From: Polycladidibacter stylochi
GTDB taxonomy: Bacteria; Pseudomonadota; Alphaproteobacteria; Rhizobiales; Stappiaceae
NCBI RefSeq assembly: GCF_001562055.1
Contig: NZ_LLWE01000024.1
Coordinates: 248,001 to 312,000 of the forward strand
DNA: 64,000 nucleotides
Direction of reading: 5' to 3'
Below the pieces are notes generated by a model. That model made no database searches. It was not told the DNA's origin and was given only the letters and a program-made list of their open reading frames with translations. Below are positions 34,678 through 44,528 of the stretch, one piece after another (positions within the stretch are counted from its first letter, which is position 1; each line of letters opens with the position of its first letter). The position numbers and the translations under genes are program-made.

Positions 34678-36084
34678 ATGAGAAGAATTGCAGAACGGTT
34701 TTTAAATGGATTATCCCTTTCAACGGCACTTTTGGGCATGGTTGCAATGGCTAGCCCAAGCCTTGCCGCTCCCTTAGACGTGGAGAAAGACGAGCTTAAG
34801 CTCGGCTTTATCAAGTTAACGGACATGGCTCCGCTGGCGATAGCCTATGAGAAAGGTTACTTCGAGGATGAGGGCCTGTTTGTTACACTCGAGCCGCAAG
34901 CAAACTGGAAAGTCCTGTTAGATCGTGTCATCACCGGCGAGCTCGACGGCGCCCATATGCTGGCCGGTCAACCGCTAGCCGCAACAATTGGCTATGGCAC
35001 CAAGGCACATATTGTAACGCCGTTTTCTATGGATTTGAACGGCAACGGCATCACTGTTTCCAACGAGATTTGGCAAGAAATGCTACCGCATATCGCCAAG
35101 GATGCGAGCGGCAAACCCAAGCACCCAATTTCAGCAAGAGCGCTTAAGCCGGTCATCGAAAAGTTGAAAGATGAAGGCAAAAGCTTTGAAATGGGCATGG
35201 TCTTCCCTGTTTCTACCCATAACTACGAGCTGCGCTATTGGTTGGCAGCTGGTGGTGTGCACCCTGGTTTCTATTCGGATACTGATGTGAGTGGTCAGCT
35301 ACAGGCCGATGCACTTTTATCGGTTACCCCGCCACCGCAAATGCCGGCAACAATGGAAGCAGGCACTATTCATGGCTATTGCGTCGGAGAGCCATGGAAC
35401 CAGCAAGCAGTGTTTAAGGGCATCGGCGTGCCGGTGATCACCGACTATGAAATCTGGAAGAACAATCCGGAGAAAGTTTTTGGTCTTACTAAGGAGTTTA
35501 CCGAGAAGAACCCGAATACCACACTGGCACTCACCAAAGCCTTGATCCGCGCTGCAAAATGGCTTGATGAGAGCAATAATGCTAACCGCATGGAAGCGGT
35601 GGTCATTCTCTCCCGATCAGAATATGTGGGCGCGGATGTGGATGTAATCGCTAATTCGATGACAGGCACTTTCGAGTACGAGAAGGGTGATATTCGCGCT
35701 GTTCCAGACTTTAACGTGTTCTACCGCTATTTTGCCACCTACCCTTACTACTCAGATGCAGTTTGGTACTTAACGCAGATGCGTCGCTGGGGGCAAATCA
35801 GCACGCATAAGGATGATAGCTGGTATGACGAAACTGCCAAAAGTGTCTACCGTCCAGATATTTACCTCAAAGCGGCCAAAGAACTTCTCGCGGAAGGGCA
35901 TGTAAGCGAAAAAGACTTTCCATGGCAAAGCGATGGCTACAAAGCACCAACACCTGCTGAAGATTTCCTCGATAACATTGGCTTCGATGGTCGCCAGCCC
36001 AATGCATATCTTGAAAGTATGAAAATCGGCCTGAAGGCTGGTCAAACCGTCAAGAACGCGCGCGTTGTAACCGAAGGCCAATAA
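34678..36084 (+). CDS. nrtA: Nitrate/nitrite ABC transporter substrate-binding protein
   Basis: A periplasmic receptor of 468 residues with a signal peptide (hydrophobic about 12-27, cleavage after ASPSLAA; no lipobox Cys, so probably a soluble form). The mature part starts [23 protein letters not shown], typical of NrtA/CmpA proteins, with the anion-pocket region [14 protein letters not shown] and the conserved [14 protein letters not shown]. It is the first gene of the nrtA-nrtB-nrtCD-nirB-nirD-nasA-siroheme operon, behind a sigma-54 element and a structured leader. Nitrate versus nitrite or cyanate specificity is inferred from the operon. Confidence 0.95.
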   Translation: MRRIAERFLNGLSLSTALLGMVAMASPSLAAPLDVEKDELKLGFIKLTDMAPLAIAYEKGYFEDEGLFVTLEPQANWKVLLDRVITGELDGAHMLAGQPLAATIGYGTKAHIVTPFSMDLNGNGITVSNEIWQEMLPHIAKDASGKPKHPISARALKPVIEKLKDEGKSFEMGMVFPVSTHNYELRYWLAAGGVHPGFYSDTDVSGQLQADALLSVTPPPQMPATMEAGTIHGYCVGEPWNQQAVFKGIGVPVITDYEIWKNNPEKVFGLTKEFTEKNPNTTLALTKALIRAAKWLDESNNANRMEAVVILSRSEYVGADVDVIANSMTGTFEYEKGDIRAVPDFNVFYRYFATYPYYSDAVWYLTQMRRWGQISTHKDDSWYDETAKSVYRPDIYLKAAKELLAEGHVSEKDFPWQSDGYKAPTPAEDFLDNIGFDGRQPNAYLESMKIGLKAGQTVKNARVVTEGQ

Positions 36085-36144
36085 ATAGCCAAGGCAGGCG
36101 GGCCTATGCCCGTCACCATCCTATTAAATCGGAAGGACTTCGTG

Positions 36145-37227
36145 ATGAGTGTTTCATCCTCGACCTCAAGTACAAAAACGGCCGAAAGTAAACTTGTACC
36201 GCAACTGCAAACGGTTATGCGTAAATCCGCAATGGTTTGCGAGCGCCTTGGTATTAGCTTTCTTGTCCCTGTGCTTCGCATGGGCGCTGGCGAAAACCCG
36301 CGCCAACAAAGCATAGAGCTGTCCCGAGTTTTACTGCTCCCTCTCATTGGCATTCTTGCTTTTCTGCTTTTGTGGGGCACCATGGCACCGCGCATTCAAA
36401 CATCGCTTGGTGCAATCCCCGGCCCGGCAGCCGTTTGGGCGCAAGCAGAAAACCTCTGGCAGGATCATCAGCGTGAACGGGATAAAGCAGCCGCATTCTA
36501 TGAGCGCCAAGATGCCCGCAACGCCAAGCTTATTGCAGCTGGCAAAGCTGATAAGGTGAAGCAACGCAAATACACCGGTAAACCCACCTATCTGGACCAG
36601 ATTGTCACGTCGCTGTTTACTGTTTCTCTAGGCTTTATCATTGCAACCGTTGTTGCGGTCCCGCTCGGAATTGCCTGTGGCCTATCGCGCTTGGTCAATG
36701 GTGCCATGAGCCCGCTTATCCAGATTTTCAAACCGGTTTCGCCACTCGCATGGCTGCCAATTGTGACCATGGTGGTGAGTGCGACTTATGCGCAGCCTTG
36801 GGAATTTATGCCAAAGTCCCTGTTGGTTTCTGCGGTAACTGTAACCTTGTGTTCGCTCTGGCCCACGCTGATAAACACGGCGCTTGGCGTGGCTTCGCTT
36901 GATAAAGACCTGATGAATGTGGGCCGGGTTTTGCAGCTTTCAACCTTCACCACCATTCGCAAGCTTGTACTGCCATCCTCGCTGCCACTAATTTTTACCG
37001 GCCTTCGGCTGTCACTCGGTGTGGGCTGGATGGTGTTGATTGCTGCAGAAATGTTGGCGCAAAACCCCGGCCTCGGCAAGTTCGTATGGGACGAATTCCA
37101 AAATGGGTCCAGCCAGTCTTTGGCAAGGATTATTCTTGCGGTGCTCACCATCGGACTAATTGGTTTCATGCTCGATAGGCTCATGTACGCGCTACAAAAC
37201 CTCGTCAGCTACACAGAAACGACTTAG
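36145..37227 (+). CDS. nrtB: Nitrate ABC transporter permease
   Basis: The membrane subunit, 360 residues from the ATG at 36145, which has GGAAGG 8 bases upstream. The frame opens at 36106 but those codons lack a ribosome site. About six membrane helices are visible after a cytoplasmic N-terminal stretch and a charged insert (about 105-150, rich in Lys and Arg), which is long for the family. The EAA loop that contacts the ATPase lies in the C-terminal third (ASLDKDLMNVGRVLQLSTF). It lies between nrtA and the fused ATPase gene, with 9 bases to the latter. Confidence 0.92.
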   Translation: MSVSSSTSSTKTAESKLVPQLQTVMRKSAMVCERLGISFLVPVLRMGAGENPRQQSIELSRVLLLPLIGILAFLLLWGTMAPRIQTSLGAIPGPAAVWAQAENLWQDHQRERDKAAAFYERQDARNAKLIAAGKADKVKQRKYTGKPTYLDQIVTSLFTVSLGFIIATVVAVPLGIACGLSRLVNGAMSPLIQIFKPVSPLAWLPIVTMVVSATYAQPWEFMPKSLLVSAVTVTLCSLWPTLINTALGVASLDKDLMNVGRVLQLSTFTTIRKLVLPSSLPLIFTGLRLSLGVGWMVLIAAEMLAQNPGLGKFVWDEFQNGSSQSLARIILAVLTIGLIGFMLDRLMYALQNLVSYTETT

Positions 37228-37236
37228 GAGCCAGCC

Positions 37237-39024
37237 ATGACCCTATTGGAAATATCTGGCCTCTCGAAAAGCTTTCAGGCGGGCGATGTTGTGCGCCCAG
37301 TGCTGGATAACATCAACCTTAAGGTCGATGCCGGAGAGTTTGTTGCCATTCTTGGTTTCTCTGGCAGCGGCAAGACCACGCTCATTTCGGCACTGGCTGG
37401 CTTGATATCGGTTGACGAAGGCGGTGTGATTTACAAAGGCAAGGAGATTGACGGACCGGGGCCGGAGCGCGGCGTTGTCTTCCAATCCTACTCCCTGTTG
37501 CCGTGGCTCAGTGTTCGGCAAAACATAGCGCTTGCAGCCGATGCCGTTCATACCAAGCTTACAAAGGCAGAGCGTCATGCTTTGGTCGCGCGTTATATCG
37601 AAACGGTTGGCCTGAGCCATGCAGCAGAGCGCAAGCCGGCCGAACTCTCTGGCGGCATGCGACAACGGGTTGCCGTAGCACGTGCCTTGGCTATGCAGCC
37701 CGAATTGCTGTTGCTTGATGAACCGCTATCCGCACTTGATGCCCTCACCCGCGCAAAACTGCAGGATGAATTTGCGCAGATTTCTCAGGCTGAAAAACGC
37801 GCCATGATCCTCATTACCAACGATGTGGATGAAGCATTGCTGCTGGCCGATAGGGTGATACCGCTCACCAAAGGGCCAGGGGCAAACTTAGGGCCGGAGT
37901 TCAAGGTCACGCTGCCGCGCCCGCGCGAACGCAGCACCCTTAATTCCAACGCCGATTATATTGAACTGCGTGCCAACATCATCGACTTCTTACTCTTGCA
38001 GGAAGAAAATACTGGTAAGCCTGCAATTGAAAAAACGCAAAAAGTTGTGGCATTGCCGCAAAAGCAATCGGCAGGTGCCTATGTACAAGAAAAAGAAACC
38101 GCTTTTGATCTGGCAAAGTTTTCTGCCCACAGCGCGAAGGCTGTAACAGCAGGAAGTGATGCGTTTTTAAAACTCTCGCATATCAGCAAGGTCTACCCGA
38201 CGCCCAAAGGCCCGCTGACCGTTGTAGATGATCTCTCGCTTGATGTTAGATCAGGCGAGTTTATCTCGCTTATTGGTCACTCGGGCTGCGGTAAATCCAC
38301 TGTGCTTTCCATGGTGTCGGGGCTAAATCCGATTACAAAAGGCACAATTTCGCTCGATGGTACAGCTATCACCAAGGCAGGGCCGGATAAAGCGGTGGTT
38401 TTCCAAGCCCCCTCGCTGATGCCTTGGCTAAGTGCCTATGAGAATGTCGCGCTTGGGGTGAAAAAGGTCTTTGCAAATAAAACCAAGGCCGAACGTGATG
38501 AAATCTGCAGCTATTATCTCGCCAAAGTGGGTCTCGCTGGCGCGAAAGATACTCTGGCACGTGACCTTTCCAACGGCATGAAGCAGCGGGTTGGTATTGC
38601 CCGCGCTTTTGCGCTTTCTCCTAAGGTGCTGCTGCTGGATGAACCGTTCGGCATGCTTGATAGCCTCACCCGTTGGGAACTTCAGGATTTGCTCATGGAC
38701 GTATGGAGCAAGACCAAGGTAACGGCGATTTGCGTCACCCACGATGTGGACGAAGCCATCTTGCTTGCTGACCGTGTGGTGATGATGTCCAACGGACCCA
38801 ATGCCACTATTGGCAACATTATGGAGGTGGATCTGCCTCGGCCTCGCACCCGTAAGGCACTCATGGCACACCCCGATTACTACGCCTATCGCGAGGAACT
38901 GCTGGAATTCCTGGAAGCGTACGAAGGAGGTGCCAACCCGGCACCAGAACAGCTGGAAGCTATAGCGGCCAAACGCGCCGCACGTATTGCAAGACAAAAC
39001 GCAAATTTGGGGGCAGCCCAATGA
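37237..39024 (+). CDS. Fused double ABC ATPase of the nitrate transporter (NrtC/NrtD-type)
   Basis: Two ABC ATPase domains in one 595-residue chain (about 1-255 and 305-570), joined by a linker of about 50 residues. Domain 1 has Walker A GFSGSGKTT, signature LSGGMRQRV and Walker B LLLLDEPLSALD, but its switch histidine is Asn (LITNDVDEA). Domain 2 has Walker A GHSGCGKST, the altered signature LSNGMKQRV and a normal switch CVTHDVDEA. In cyanobacteria the two NBDs are separate NrtC and NrtD, and NrtC carries an extra NrtA-like domain that is absent here. Four bases overlap nirB. Confidence 0.92.
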   Translation: MTLLEISGLSKSFQAGDVVRPVLDNINLKVDAGEFVAILGFSGSGKTTLISALAGLISVDEGGVIYKGKEIDGPGPERGVVFQSYSLLPWLSVRQNIALAADAVHTKLTKAERHALVARYIETVGLSHAAERKPAELSGGMRQRVAVARALAMQPELLLLDEPLSALDALTRAKLQDEFAQISQAEKRAMILITNDVDEALLLADRVIPLTKGPGANLGPEFKVTLPRPRERSTLNSNADYIELRANIIDFLLLQEENTGKPAIEKTQKVVALPQKQSAGAYVQEKETAFDLAKFSAHSAKAVTAGSDAFLKLSHISKVYPTPKGPLTVVDDLSLDVRSGEFISLIGHSGCGKSTVLSMVSGLNPITKGTISLDGTAITKAGPDKAVVFQAPSLMPWLSAYENVALGVKKVFANKTKAERDEICSYYLAKVGLAGAKDTLARDLSNGMKQRVGIARAFALSPKVLLLDEPFGMLDSLTRWELQDLLMDVWSKTKVTAICVTHDVDEAILLADRVVMMSNGPNATIGNIMEVDLPRPRTRKALMAHPDYYAYREELLEFLEAYEGGANPAPEQLEAIAAKRAARIARQNANLGAAQ

Positions 39025-41483
39025 CACAAGTAAACAATCGCCAAAAACTGGTTATCATCGGCAACGGCATGGCGCCGGGGCGCATGCTTGAGCATCTGTT
39101 GGAAATGGACAGCAACGCCTTTGACATTACTATTTTTAATAGTGAGCCGCGGGTAAACTACAACCGCCTGATGCTTTCTCCCGTATTGTCGGGAGAAAAG
39201 AGCTACGAAGAAATCATCACCCACGATGACGCTTGGTACGCTGAACACGGAATTTGCTTGCATAAAGGGGAAAAAATAACTCGAATTGATCGCGAGACCA
39301 AGCAGGTAATCAGCGAGAGCGGACGCATTGCCGCCTATGATAAATTGGTTATCGCCACAGGGTCTTCTCCGTTCATTCTGCCGATTGAAGGGGCAGACTT
39401 GAACGGGGTTGTCACCTACCGCGATCTGGACGATGTGGAAACCATGCTAACCGCCGCTCAAAGCGGTGGTCATGCTGTTATTATTGGCGGTGGCTTGTTG
39501 GGGCTGGAAGCGGCCGCAGGCTTAAAGCAACAAGGCATGGAGGTCACCGTTCTTCACCTCATGCCAACTTTGATGGAACGGCAGTTGGATGAGGCCGCGG
39601 GCTACCTGCTTGCCCAAGCGTTTGAGCGCTTAGGAGTTAATGTGCTCACTAAGGCCAGTACCAAGCGTATTATTGCCGAGAATGGCTGTGTCAACGCCTT
39701 GGAGCTGGAAGATGGTCGCGTCCTGGAAACCACAATGGTGATCATGGCGGTGGGCATTCGTCCTTCTGCTGCCTTGGCTAAGGATGCTGGCTGCGAAGTG
39801 AACCGCGGTATTATTGTAAATGACGCCATGCAAACCAGCGTGGCCGATATTTACGCGCTTGGAGAATGCGCCGAGCATAACGGCATGTGTTACGGCCTCG
39901 TGGCACCGCTTTATGACATGGCCAAGGAACTGGCCAAAACCCTGCTCGGTGAGGCAGGTAACTACCAAGGATCGGTAACGGCGACAAAGCTTAAAGTAAC
40001 CGGCATTGACCTTTATTCGGCGGGTGATTTTGCGCAAGGCAGTGACCGCGAGGAGATTGTTTTGCGCGATGCCAGTGCCGGTGTCTACAAGCGGTTGGTT
40101 TTGAAGGATAATCGTATTATCGGCGCGGTGCTTTATGGCGAGACATCGGACGGACCGTGGTTCTTCGATATGCTCAAGAAGCAAACCGATATTAGCGAAA
40201 TGCGCGAAACGGTGATATTTGGGCAAGCCTATCAGGGGGGCGCTCAAGTGGACCCCATGTCAGCCGTTGCAGCCTTGGCGGATGACGCCGAAATTTGTGG
40301 CTGTAACGGCATTTCCAAACAAACTATTTGCAGTGCGATCAAAGACAAAGGCTTAACAAGCCTCGATGAGGTGCGCGCCCACACCAAAGCCAGTGCCTCT
40401 TGTGGCAGCTGTACTGGTTTGGTGGAACAGCTCCTCGCCTATCAGTTAGGCGATAGTTACAACCCGCAGGCTGTGACACCGGTTTGCCCCTGCACTGATT
40501 TGGGTCACGACGAAGTACGGCGGCTGATTATCGCAAAGGGGCTGCGTACCATTCCGCAAGTCATGCAGGAGTTGGAGTGGAAAAGTTCATGCGGCTGTGC
40601 CAAATGTCGCCCGGCACTGAACTATTATCTCGTTTGCGCTTGGCCGGGTGATTATGCAGACGACTATCAATCCCGCTTCATTAACGAGCGCGTTCACGCC
40701 AATATCCAGAAGGATGGAACCTACTCCGTTGTGCCGCGTATGTGGGGCGGGATGACCTCCTCTAATCAATTGCGTGCAATTGCCGATGTGGTCGATAAAT
40801 TCAACATCCCTTCGGTGAAAGTCACCGGTGGTCAGCGCATCGATATGCTTGGTATTGCCAAGGATGATTTGCCAGCTGTTTGGGAGGATTTGGGCAAAGC
40901 GGGATTTGTTTCCGGCCATGCCTACGCAAAGGGATTGCGGACGGTAAAAACCTGCGTTGGTACTGATTGGTGCCGCTTCGGTACACAAAATTCCACCGGC
41001 TTTGGTATCCGGCTGGAAAAGTTCATGTGGGGTTCATGGACACCGGCCAAGCTCAAACTTGCCGTGTCTGGGTGTCCGCGCAACTGTGCCGAAGCGACGT
41101 GCAAAGACATCGGCGTGATCTGCGTTGATAGCGGCTATGAAATCCACTTTGGCGGCGCGGCGGGCTTGGAAATTCGCGGAACTGAAGTGCTGTGCACTGT
41201 CCCGAGCGAAGATGAGGCGCTGGAATACATCGTGGCCTTAACCCAGATGTACCGCGAGCAGGCCCGTTATCTGGAGCGAATTTATAAATGGGCCCATCGC
41301 ATTGGCTTCGATGAAATCCGTGATCGGTTAATGAATGATGCCACAGCGCGCAAAGCCTATTTTGAGCGGTTCGTCCAATCGCAAAAAGTAGCCCAAGTGG
41401 ACCCTTGGGAGGAGCGGGTGAGCGGCCACGATGCGCATGAGTTCACCCCCCTTGCCACCATCAGCTCGGAGGCTGCAGAATGA
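39021..41483 (+). CDS. nirB: Assimilatory nitrite reductase [NAD(P)H] large subunit
   Basis: Reduces nitrite to ammonium with six electrons from NAD(P)H. The 820-residue protein has an FAD loop (IIGNGMAPGRM, about 11-21) and an NAD loop (VIIGGGLLGLEAAAG, about 152-166). Two BFD-like [2Fe-2S] modules follow (CGCNG...SCGSC, about 430-480, and VCPC...SCGCAKC, about 490-540). The C-terminal siroheme/[4Fe-4S] domain carries CVGTDWC (C645, C651) and GCPRNC (C685, C689). All cluster ligands are present. It works with NirD, which follows with a 4-base overlap. Confidence 0.96.
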   Translation: MTQVNNRQKLVIIGNGMAPGRMLEHLLEMDSNAFDITIFNSEPRVNYNRLMLSPVLSGEKSYEEIITHDDAWYAEHGICLHKGEKITRIDRETKQVISESGRIAAYDKLVIATGSSPFILPIEGADLNGVVTYRDLDDVETMLTAAQSGGHAVIIGGGLLGLEAAAGLKQQGMEVTVLHLMPTLMERQLDEAAGYLLAQAFERLGVNVLTKASTKRIIAENGCVNALELEDGRVLETTMVIMAVGIRPSAALAKDAGCEVNRGIIVNDAMQTSVADIYALGECAEHNGMCYGLVAPLYDMAKELAKTLLGEAGNYQGSVTATKLKVTGIDLYSAGDFAQGSDREEIVLRDASAGVYKRLVLKDNRIIGAVLYGETSDGPWFFDMLKKQTDISEMRETVIFGQAYQGGAQVDPMSAVAALADDAEICGCNGISKQTICSAIKDKGLTSLDEVRAHTKASASCGSCTGLVEQLLAYQLGDSYNPQAVTPVCPCTDLGHDEVRRLIIAKGLRTIPQVMQELEWKSSCGCAKCRPALNYYLVCAWPGDYADDYQSRFINERVHANIQKDGTYSVVPRMWGGMTSSNQLRAIADVVDKFNIPSVKVTGGQRIDMLGIAKDDLPAVWEDLGKAGFVSGHAYAKGLRTVKTCVGTDWCRFGTQNSTGFGIRLEKFMWGSWTPAKLKLAVSGCPRNCAEATCKDIGVICVDSGYEIHFGGAAGLEIRGTEVLCTVPSEDEALEYIVALTQMYREQARYLERIYKWAHRIGFDEIRDRLMNDATARKAYFERFVQSQKVAQVDPWEERVSGHDAHEFTPLATISSEAAE

Positions 41484-41836
41484 ATGCCCAAAGTAAAAAC
41501 TGGCTGGAAATTGGCCGTCTAGAGGATATTCCCGTGCGTGGTGCCCGCAAGGTCAAACTGGGATCCGTGACGATTGCGGTGTTTCGTAGCGCCAATGACA
41601 AGGTCTTTGCATTGGAGGATAGCTGTCCTCACAATGCAGGGCCACTGAGCGAAGGCATCGTGCATGACGATTGCGTGACCTGCCCATTGCATAACTGGGT
41701 GATTTCCTTAAGTAGCGGAGAGGCCCAAGGGGCAGATCAAGGCGCGGTTAGCCGTTATCCCGTTGAAGTGGTAGACGGTGTTATCCGGCTATGTACCAGC
41801 CCCTTGGCCAGTTATGCCGGTGAAGCCGATGGATGA
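41480..41836 (+). CDS. nirD: Nitrite reductase small subunit (Rieske-type)
   Basis: A 118-residue small subunit of the NirBD enzyme with the Rieske motif halves CPHNAGPLSEG and CPLHNW, so the Cys-x-His and Cys-x2-His ligands are intact. In some NirD families the ligands are lost, but here a [2Fe-2S] cluster is predicted. The ATG at 41480 overlaps the nirB stop by 4 bases and has GGAGG seven bases upstream. The last 8 bases overlap nasA, consistent with translational coupling along the operon. Confidence 0.94.
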   Translation: MNAQSKNWLEIGRLEDIPVRGARKVKLGSVTIAVFRSANDKVFALEDSCPHNAGPLSEGIVHDDCVTCPLHNWVISLSSGEAQGADQGAVSRYPVEVVDGVIRLCTSPLASYAGEADG

Positions 41837-44528
41837 ACACACTGAAGCGACCTCTCCGCCGGTAAAGACCACCTGCCCCTATTGCGGGGTTGGGTGCGGG
41901 GTGTTGGCAAGCGTACAGGCCGATGGGACGGTTGAGATTAAAGGCGACCCAGAGCACCCAGCCAATTATGGCAGGCTGTGCTCCAAGGGCAGCGCTTTGG
42001 CGCAAACACTTGGCACTGAAGAGCGCTTGCTCACACCACGTATTTACGGGCGTAAGGCAGATTGGAACGATGCGCTGGATTTGGTGGCCCGCAACTTCAG
42101 TGAGGCGATTGCCAGTTACGGGCCGGACTCTGTCGCGTTTTATGTTTCAGGCCAGCTGCTCACCGAAGACTACTACGTCGCCAACAAGTTGATGAAGGGG
42201 TTTATTGGCTCAGCCAATATCGATACCAACTCGCGGCTTTGCATGGCCTCCGCCGTAGCGGCGCATAAACGAGCCTTTGGTGCCGACCATGTTCCCTGCA
42301 CCTATGAGGATTTGGAGGAGGCGGATCTTATTGTGCTGGTTGGCTCAAACCTCGCGTGGTGCCACCCGGTGCTGATGCGGCGCATAGAAGCCGTGCGTAA
42401 GAGAAAAGATCAAAAACTGGTAGTGATAGACCCGCGCCGCACCGCCAGCGCTGATCTGGCTGATGTGCATTTGCCCATCTTGCCAGATAGTGACACGGCG
42501 CTTTTTTGCGGGCTGCTCAATTATCTCGTCGCCAATGGCCAATGCGATGCGGATTTCATCAAAGGTCATACAGAGGGATTTGAGGCTGCACGCGCGGCGG
42601 CCAAACACTGGGATAAAGGCGCCGTCCGTAAGGCAACAGGCCTGAGCCAACCGCAACTTGATGCGTTCTACGCCCTTTTTGCGGCCCATGAAAAAACGGT
42701 CAGCGTGTTTAGCATGGGTATCAACCAGTCAAGCCGTGGAACCGAGAAGGCTGGCACCATCATCAATTGCCACTTGGCAACCGGGAGAATTGGTAGGCCC
42801 GGGGCCGGTCCGTTTTCCATGACAGGGCAACCCAATGCCATGGGCGGGCGCGAAGTTGGCGGCTTGGCCAACATGTTGGCTGCGCATATGGATTTGGAAA
42901 ACAAAGCGCATCGCAAGCTTGTAAAGACGTTTTGGGATGCGCCAAAACTTCCACAAAAACAAGGGCTAAAGGCTGTTGAGCTGTTCGAGGCGGTGCGTAA
43001 AGGCAAGATCAAGGCACTCTGGATTATGCATACCAATCCGGTGGTTAGCATGCCAGCAGCCGCCAAGGTAGAGGCAGCCTTGCAAGCCTGCCCGTTTGTG
43101 GTGGTGTCGGACATTACTGCAAATACAGACACAGCCCGCTCTGCGCATGTTTTGTTGCCCGCCAGCGCTTGGGGTGAAAAAGAGGGCACTGTTACCAATT
43201 CTGAACGACGTATCTCGCGACAACGTTCATTTATGTCAACGCCGGGCAAAGCGATGCCAGACTTTTGGCAGCTTGCGCAAGTGGGGCAGCGCATGGGCTT
43301 CGCTCATGCTTTTGATTACAGTAGCCCGGCGCAAATTTTTCGCGAGCATGCGGCATTATCAGGGTTACAAAATACACTGAAAGACGGCAATGAGCGAGAC
43401 TTTGATATCAGCTTCTTTGAAGAAGTAAGTGGAGGCAATTACAATGAGTTAGAGCCATTTCAATGGCCTGCTCGAAAACAGCTAAGCGATAACTCAAACA
43501 AGCGCTCCTTTGCTGATGGTTGGTTTTATCACGCAGACGGCAAGGCCAGATTTATCTGTGCAGCGCCACCTGAAGATTATGGCGAGCCACGCCAGAAACA
43601 GCGCCAAAAACTCTTTCACCTAAATACGGGACGTTTACGTGACCAATGGCACACCATGACGCGCTCTGGCCTATCTGAAAGGCTTTGCGGTCACCTACCC
43701 GAACCCTTTGTAGCGTTGTCTCCAGCTGATTTTGACGGGCTCGGATTGCAAGCGGGTGATGTGGTTACCCTATCAAATGCGCTTGGTGTGGTCCGGCTCC
43801 GTGCTTTGAAAAGCGACGCACAAAAGAGCGGAGAAGTCTTCGTTCCTTTACATTGGAGTGACCAGTTTGCCAGCAATGCACGCATAGATAAGCTGGTTCA
43901 GCCAAATACTTGCCCGATATCCGGCCAACCGTCGTTTAAACACAGCCAAGTGCAATTAAAGCGCTACGAAGGGGCTGTCTATGGTTTTGCTGTAAGTCGG
44001 CATCGCCCGCGGGTGCAAACAGTTGATTATGCGGCGGCTGTGCCCTGCACTGGTGGTTGGCGGCTGGAGTTTGCACATCATCGTCACTTGGAGAAGCAAG
44101 AGGTCTTGCATTTGCTCGGGCTGGATAAACTGGTCGCAGCACAATTGGAGAGTTTCAGCTACACCAGTACGCAAGGCGGAGAACGATTTGGACTTAGTAA
44201 CTCACAGGCCCTGCAAGCTTTGGTTTATAGCGATGCCCAGCCAATTGCGGTGCAGCGCGATTACATTGCCGAACACCTGACGCAGCTTTTGCCTCGCGGC
44301 TTAGATCGTCATCAGTTGTTGGCCGGTCAACCTGCTGGAGATCAACCGATTAAGGGGCCGATTGTTTGTTCCTGCGAGGGTGTCGGGCGCTACCAACTGG
44401 AGGCGGCCATTAAAGATGGTGCAAATTCACTTGAGGCATTAAGCACTTGCACAGGTGCTGGCAGTAATTGCGGTTCATGTCGTACAGAACTGGGGAGGTT
44501 GCTCGATGATCAACACCAACATGCATAA
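41829..44528 (+). CDS. nasA: Assimilatory nitrate reductase catalytic subunit
   Basis: A cytoplasmic molybdoenzyme reducing nitrate to nitrite, 899 residues from the ATG at 41829, which overlaps the nirD stop. The N-terminal [4Fe-4S] motif C16-x2-C19-x3-C23-x27-C51 precedes the Mo-bis-MGD domains. The molybdopterin-dinucleotide-binding domain starts near 600 (FHLNTGRLRDQWHTMTRSG). A C-terminal BFD-like [2Fe-2S] domain (about 848-895, CSCEGVG then CTGAGSNCGSC) is the extra electron port of the NasA subtype. No separate NasC-type reductase gene is adjacent. Confidence 0.95.
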   Translation: MDEHTEATSPPVKTTCPYCGVGCGVLASVQADGTVEIKGDPEHPANYGRLCSKGSALAQTLGTEERLLTPRIYGRKADWNDALDLVARNFSEAIASYGPDSVAFYVSGQLLTEDYYVANKLMKGFIGSANIDTNSRLCMASAVAAHKRAFGADHVPCTYEDLEEADLIVLVGSNLAWCHPVLMRRIEAVRKRKDQKLVVIDPRRTASADLADVHLPILPDSDTALFCGLLNYLVANGQCDADFIKGHTEGFEAARAAAKHWDKGAVRKATGLSQPQLDAFYALFAAHEKTVSVFSMGINQSSRGTEKAGTIINCHLATGRIGRPGAGPFSMTGQPNAMGGREVGGLANMLAAHMDLENKAHRKLVKTFWDAPKLPQKQGLKAVELFEAVRKGKIKALWIMHTNPVVSMPAAAKVEAALQACPFVVVSDITANTDTARSAHVLLPASAWGEKEGTVTNSERRISRQRSFMSTPGKAMPDFWQLAQVGQRMGFAHAFDYSSPAQIFREHAALSGLQNTLKDGNERDFDISFFEEVSGGNYNELEPFQWPARKQLSDNSNKRSFADGWFYHADGKARFICAAPPEDYGEPRQKQRQKLFHLNTGRLRDQWHTMTRSGLSERLCGHLPEPFVALSPADFDGLGLQAGDVVTLSNALGVVRLRALKSDAQKSGEVFVPLHWSDQFASNARIDKLVQPNTCPISGQPSFKHSQVQLKRYEGAVYGFAVSRHRPRVQTVDYAAAVPCTGGWRLEFAHHRHLEKQEVLHLLGLDKLVAAQLESFSYTSTQGGERFGLSNSQALQALVYSDAQPIAVQRDYIAEHLTQLLPRGLDRHQLLAGQPAGDQPIKGPIVCSCEGVGRYQLEAAIKDGANSLEALSTCTGAGSNCGSCRTELGRLLDDQHQHA

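Noticed and set aside
41778-41836. Possible frameshift between nirD and nasA
   Set aside because: The ORFs overlap in different frames, but both are complete with proper ends. The nasA ATG at 41829 simply overlaps the nirD stop.
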